Assembly: GCA_947579665.1 (NCBI GenBank)
Contig: OX388349.1
Span: 22,910,459 to 22,974,458, forward strand
Reading direction: 5' to 3'
Length of the DNA: 64,000 bases
Origin: Sympetrum striolatum
Lineage: Eukaryota > Arthropoda > Insecta > Odonata > Libellulidae
A program made the position numbers and the translations under genes. The notes below the pieces were generated by a model. That model did no database searches and was not told where the DNA came from. It worked only from the letters and a program-made list of their open reading frames with translations. Shown piece after piece: positions 60,338 through 64,000 of the stretch (positions are counted from its first letter, which is position 1; every line of letters begins with the position of its first letter).

Positions 60338-60376
60338 TGTACAAGAAGAGAAAATTTGTTTTTCTCTTCTTGTACA
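60338..60376. repeat. Perfect 17-bp hairpin
   Basis: TGTACAAGAAGAGAAAA (60338-60354) and its exact complement (60360-60376) flank a 5-nt loop. It could be the end of a small foldback insertion. It is too short, and its arms too unlike a miRNA precursor, to call an RNA gene. Confidence 0.8.
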
Positions 60377-60389
60377 GTCCCACAATCTT

Positions 60390-63300
60390 AAAAAAAAACG
60401 GTTTTTCTACTTTGAATTACCGTTCGAAAATATAAACTTATGTTGCGTCAAATTATCTCGATGTCACAGAAAGTTATACATCAAAGGTGATAAAATTCCT
60501 CACTACGACTCCACGTTGCATACACATATTGTGTATAATTTGACCGTTATATTAATGTTATATATAATTTGAACATTTTCACGTTTAGACAGTCAAATAT
60601 TTTATTTCAGCTCCATGGGGCATCTTTCAGCCTCTCTAGGTCGCCTCATTAAGTCGCATGCTCTCAGTCTACGGCTTTAAATTTTATCTTTTCTTTAACT
60701 CGATAATGATGTCCCGAGGAATTAAAGGCTCTGTTATCCTTTAGAATTTGTCTCTTTCTCGTCAGTGCATTTTCCATCCTTCTGCCGGAATAATTTCAAA
60801 AGTTTAGAGACTCACTTCTGGAGATGAGGAGGGTAAAAACTTGGGAACTCGTCAACGAAGAGGTATCCGTGACTACAAAAGGGAAATAGTTTGTGATCCA
60901 AGGTTGGATTCGGCGAGAGGAAGGATGAACTTGTCACAAGGAGTTAAATCGAGGGAGAAAAACGGAGTGTCCTCCAATTCTTTTGCCGAAAATCTGTGAA
61001 TGAATGAATGACTAGTGAGTAGTCCTCGTTCTGAAGAGAAAGAGCAACTTCCTGACGATTCTAGAATTCACGACTTTCGTGGAATTGCTCCAACGTTTTT
61101 GGTACCAAAATAGCCCCAAAGGATTTGGGAAATGCCCTTTGCTGATTCCCTCAAAAAAGTATAGTCATTTATCTTCAGAAGTAAATACGGGCGTTCATCC
61201 TTAATTAATGATTTTTATTATTCCGAAGTGGTGAAAATGTATGTAGGAATCTTAACTGACAGTTTGGTACGATAGGACGTTTCATTTAGGGGAACATCGG
61301 GGAATTATAACCCATAATGCATGTTCATGACTCAGTTTAATAGAAACTGTTCACACATTCCACCTTTTTTGAAAAATTTCAGATTGTGAAGCAAAGAATT
61401 TAATGCAATATTTTTCTTGAGCCTAGTTCAAGTACTGTATTTAAATACTTAGGTACGAGAATGGATGAGTCACTTTTTCAAATTATAATTCTTTTAGAAA
61501 CTTACTTAAAATGGCATATCCAGAATTAATTTCAATTGGACGATAAATGAACTAAATGAGAGTGAATGCAGAAAAAATATTTATTTTCAACTTTTTCTTC
61601 CTTTGTTTTAAATTACATATATATTGGATTTAAGCGCTGATTTTTTTATTTGATCCAAGTTGATACTAAAAGACATATAAATATGGTAAAAGGCAGTAAT
61701 AATCAATGATTAATTAATTAGCATTTAACGCGTATACAAAATTCGCAGAAACTATGTGGAGAGAATATTTTAGGAGATGACTTAAAGATGAAGTGCTAGT
61801 AAAGGTTTCACATTGCCTTGTAACAACAGATATAGAAAATTCCAATAAATTAACTTTTTGACGGAAAATGAGGGAGTTATTATACAAGGATATGCTATCA
61901 ACAAATACTTCCGTTTTAAGCTACAGACATTGTAAAACGCTTTCCGGTTCTATAAGTCTTCATACCAATCATTAGTGACGTTGTTACTAGTTACGTAGTA
62001 ATACGTCCGTTAGCATTACTTTAGCTGCATATAATCATAATTGTAACAATACGTAGATTTTCATTAGTATTGATCACTTCTGCAGAACTGTGTTATATTT
62101 TAAAGATAACCTTATAGATACCGGTCTTCTACCCATAGCAAAACATAAATTGCCTTTTCTCTAATATTCATATGTTTTATAAAACGTACCACTGGTTCTC
62201 TTTCTCTTTATGTAGAGTCTCTTAGGCTTAAATAGACTGGGTTTACACAAGTAATGAGTTTTCGCTTCGAGATGGATGTAATGATGTGGGACTGTATAGA
62301 TGAATAAACTAAATTGGTTAAATCTGGAATTCAAGACAAAATCCCGTAATTGGAGGAGACCTTTCAGAATAGAAAAATATTCGGAAACGACCCAAACTAG
62401 GGATATGGCATCGTTAATGTAATTTTAATGTCAAATAAATGCTCCGTGCAGAGAGATGTTACAAGAAGAATCTTCGAGACATTAAAGCTCCAGCCATTCA
62501 ACTCTTATTCCGTTTCTTATTCCGAAATTTCCCTTTCTAAAACCTTTTCGAAAAGGGAACTTCATCTCCTTATAAATTTCCCTCCATATCATTATATCCG
62601 TTTCCTTGTTTTACATTTTCCAAAATCCTTTTTCTCCCCTGGCCTCGTTCACTCTGCTGTGACTTCCTTTTCCCTTTCAATTCTGAATTTTTTTCTCCTA
62701 ATTTCTCTCGGTGTGGTTTCTTTCTTACCGCACAAGTTTTCTTTCCAATGAGCTGCGTACTAAGAGTATAGTGGTTCTTAGAACACTAAGAACAAGTTGA
62801 GTATTAAGCCATGAAACTGCGTGCGATAACGTACTGAGAGTTACAATTTGAACATCTCTTTTCCTTATAGGAGAAACACACATCTATGGATGCACACTAG
62901 AAGACCCTCGGACACAGATCGATGACTTTTTCTCTGCTAATTTTCTTAGTATATAATAACAAGGGATGACATATGCTCTTATATACTCAAAGCCTGCCAG
63001 TGGATACGTAACTGATAGTTGTACTTAAGTTTAATGGTGGAGAGGTTCCTGACAGAAAATTTGCCATTCCCATAGATTTAAACTACCTTTCAAAGGTATG
63101 ATAGTTATGTGAAACAACATATATTGAGTGTTTAGAATTGGCACTGAATCATCATTTTATAAATTATGATTTATATATCGCAAACTTATGATTACTCGAA
63201 AAATATTATTCAAATAGAAAGAAAGCAAACAGCTTGTGAGACGAATAATTCGTTTACTGTTACGTATACGCATATTTTAAATTATGGTTTACGCAATAGA

Positions 63301-63710
63301 AATTAGAAGCCTTGTGACCTTTCAGAAGTTTAAAAAAACTGTTACACGAATACTCAAGTAGATACTTATTCTAAACGTGTATTTTCGACACTTATTCCTG
63401 TCACTCCTTTTCAATGCAAGTCTATGATGAAAGTCCTGCTTGATTATAACCATTGACGTAGAAGGTATTAAGAAGTTTAACTGGATAAAATGTATGGATA
63501 AATTATCTTATCAGAAAGCTCACGGCGGATGCTTAAGGTATTGACAAATATAATATTAGAAAGGGATATATGAATTAATATTTATCAGAAGAGTTTTAGA
63601 AATCAATGTTGAAAATTGAAATATGCGGAGAACTTTGCAAATGTTTATTCCTCACAAATTTTCACATATGTGAGGGTACCGTTGGAAATATGAAACGATT
63701 TATCTATACT
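60390..63710. other. Non-coding sequence
   Basis: Mostly AT-rich, with a moderately GC-richer patch 60590-61150. The frame 62428-62751 is serine/phenylalanine-rich without domain or splice support. Nothing else recognised. Confidence 0.4.
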
Positions 63711-63717
63711 TACATAT

Positions 63718-63760
63718 ATAATAATAATATTAGTCTTTATTTGGGTAATATTAAGATTAA
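63718..63760 (-). mobile_element. Possible LINE tail
   Basis: AATAATAATATTAGTCTTTATTTGGGTAA read on the minus strand resembles an AATAAAG...(ATT)n tail like family A. The following sequence does not clearly match the other copies. Confidence 0.3.
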
Positions 63761-64000
63761 AAATACATGCACATGTACATAATTCAAGTACTTTTACATG
63801 CACAAATGAGCAATTTTGGGGGAGTATAAATGTGTGAAATGAGGAAAGCTAAATTGTAAGAATAACTCGCAGAGAAAAAATAACGATGTGCAACGGAACG
63901 AATTTGGTTTCAAAAATGAATATGGCTTTGTACTTTGTTTGTAATGCTTTCCCAAAAAGACGCGTGGGCGTCGCAGAAAATGGATACAGAGAGGATCTGG

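Overview
This is a eukaryotic genomic window, almost certainly from an arthropod and most likely an insect with a repeat-rich genome. The evidence is AT-rich, gene-poor DNA with no operons or ribosome-binding sites, short candidate exons bounded by GT/AG splice signals, a Penelope-like retroelement with a GIY-YIG endonuclease tail, decayed non-LTR retrotransposon ends, a Tc1/mariner-type miniature element, foldback elements, tRNA-derived SINE-like units and microsatellites. I could not name the species, and no long intact gene is present.

Layout. 1-1000: fragment of a dispersed repeat with a (TCTG)n run and four 178-bp tandem units; its right end recurs near 44.27 kb. 1.2-1.7 kb: foldback element whose arms are built from a 15-bp minisatellite. 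4.75 kb: 24-bp AT minisatellite. 6.7-9.0 kb: two head-to-tail copies of a ~1.15-kb unit made of ~165-bp monomers, each carrying a tRNA T-arm/B-box-like motif. 9.8 and 13.2 kb: a diverged ~83-bp dispersed pair. 11.5 kb (minus) and 15.3 kb (plus): weak candidate exons. 16.3, 30.6, 31.4 and 56.4 kb: copies of one LINE-3'-end-like family. 19.3-20.4 kb: degenerate tandem repeat. 24.8-27.3 kb: pyrimidine-rich tract with a ~128-bp repeat. 28.7-29.0 kb: foldback element split by a 77-bp Tc1-like MITE. 38.9-39.1 kb: 240-bp MITE. 44.5-45.8 kb: Penelope fragment next to a LINE 3' end, both on the minus strand. 49.5-50.0 kb: 240-bp tandem duplication. 54.9-58.1 kb: a ~117-bp repeat family. 58.5-59.1 kb: decayed LINE reverse-transcriptase tail.

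Best gene evidence. Three plus-strand segments at 27842-27910, 38379-38464 and 38624-38671 have open frames, splice signals and matching intron phases (phase 1, then phase 0), ending in a stop codon. They are proposed as the last three exons of one protein-coding gene with a ~10.5-kb intron full of mobile DNA. A separate exon at 53815-53962, with a possible 21-nt microexon at 55240-55260, belongs to another plus-strand gene or to upstream exons of one. I did not recognise either protein. Everything is read by eye, without alignment or transcript data.
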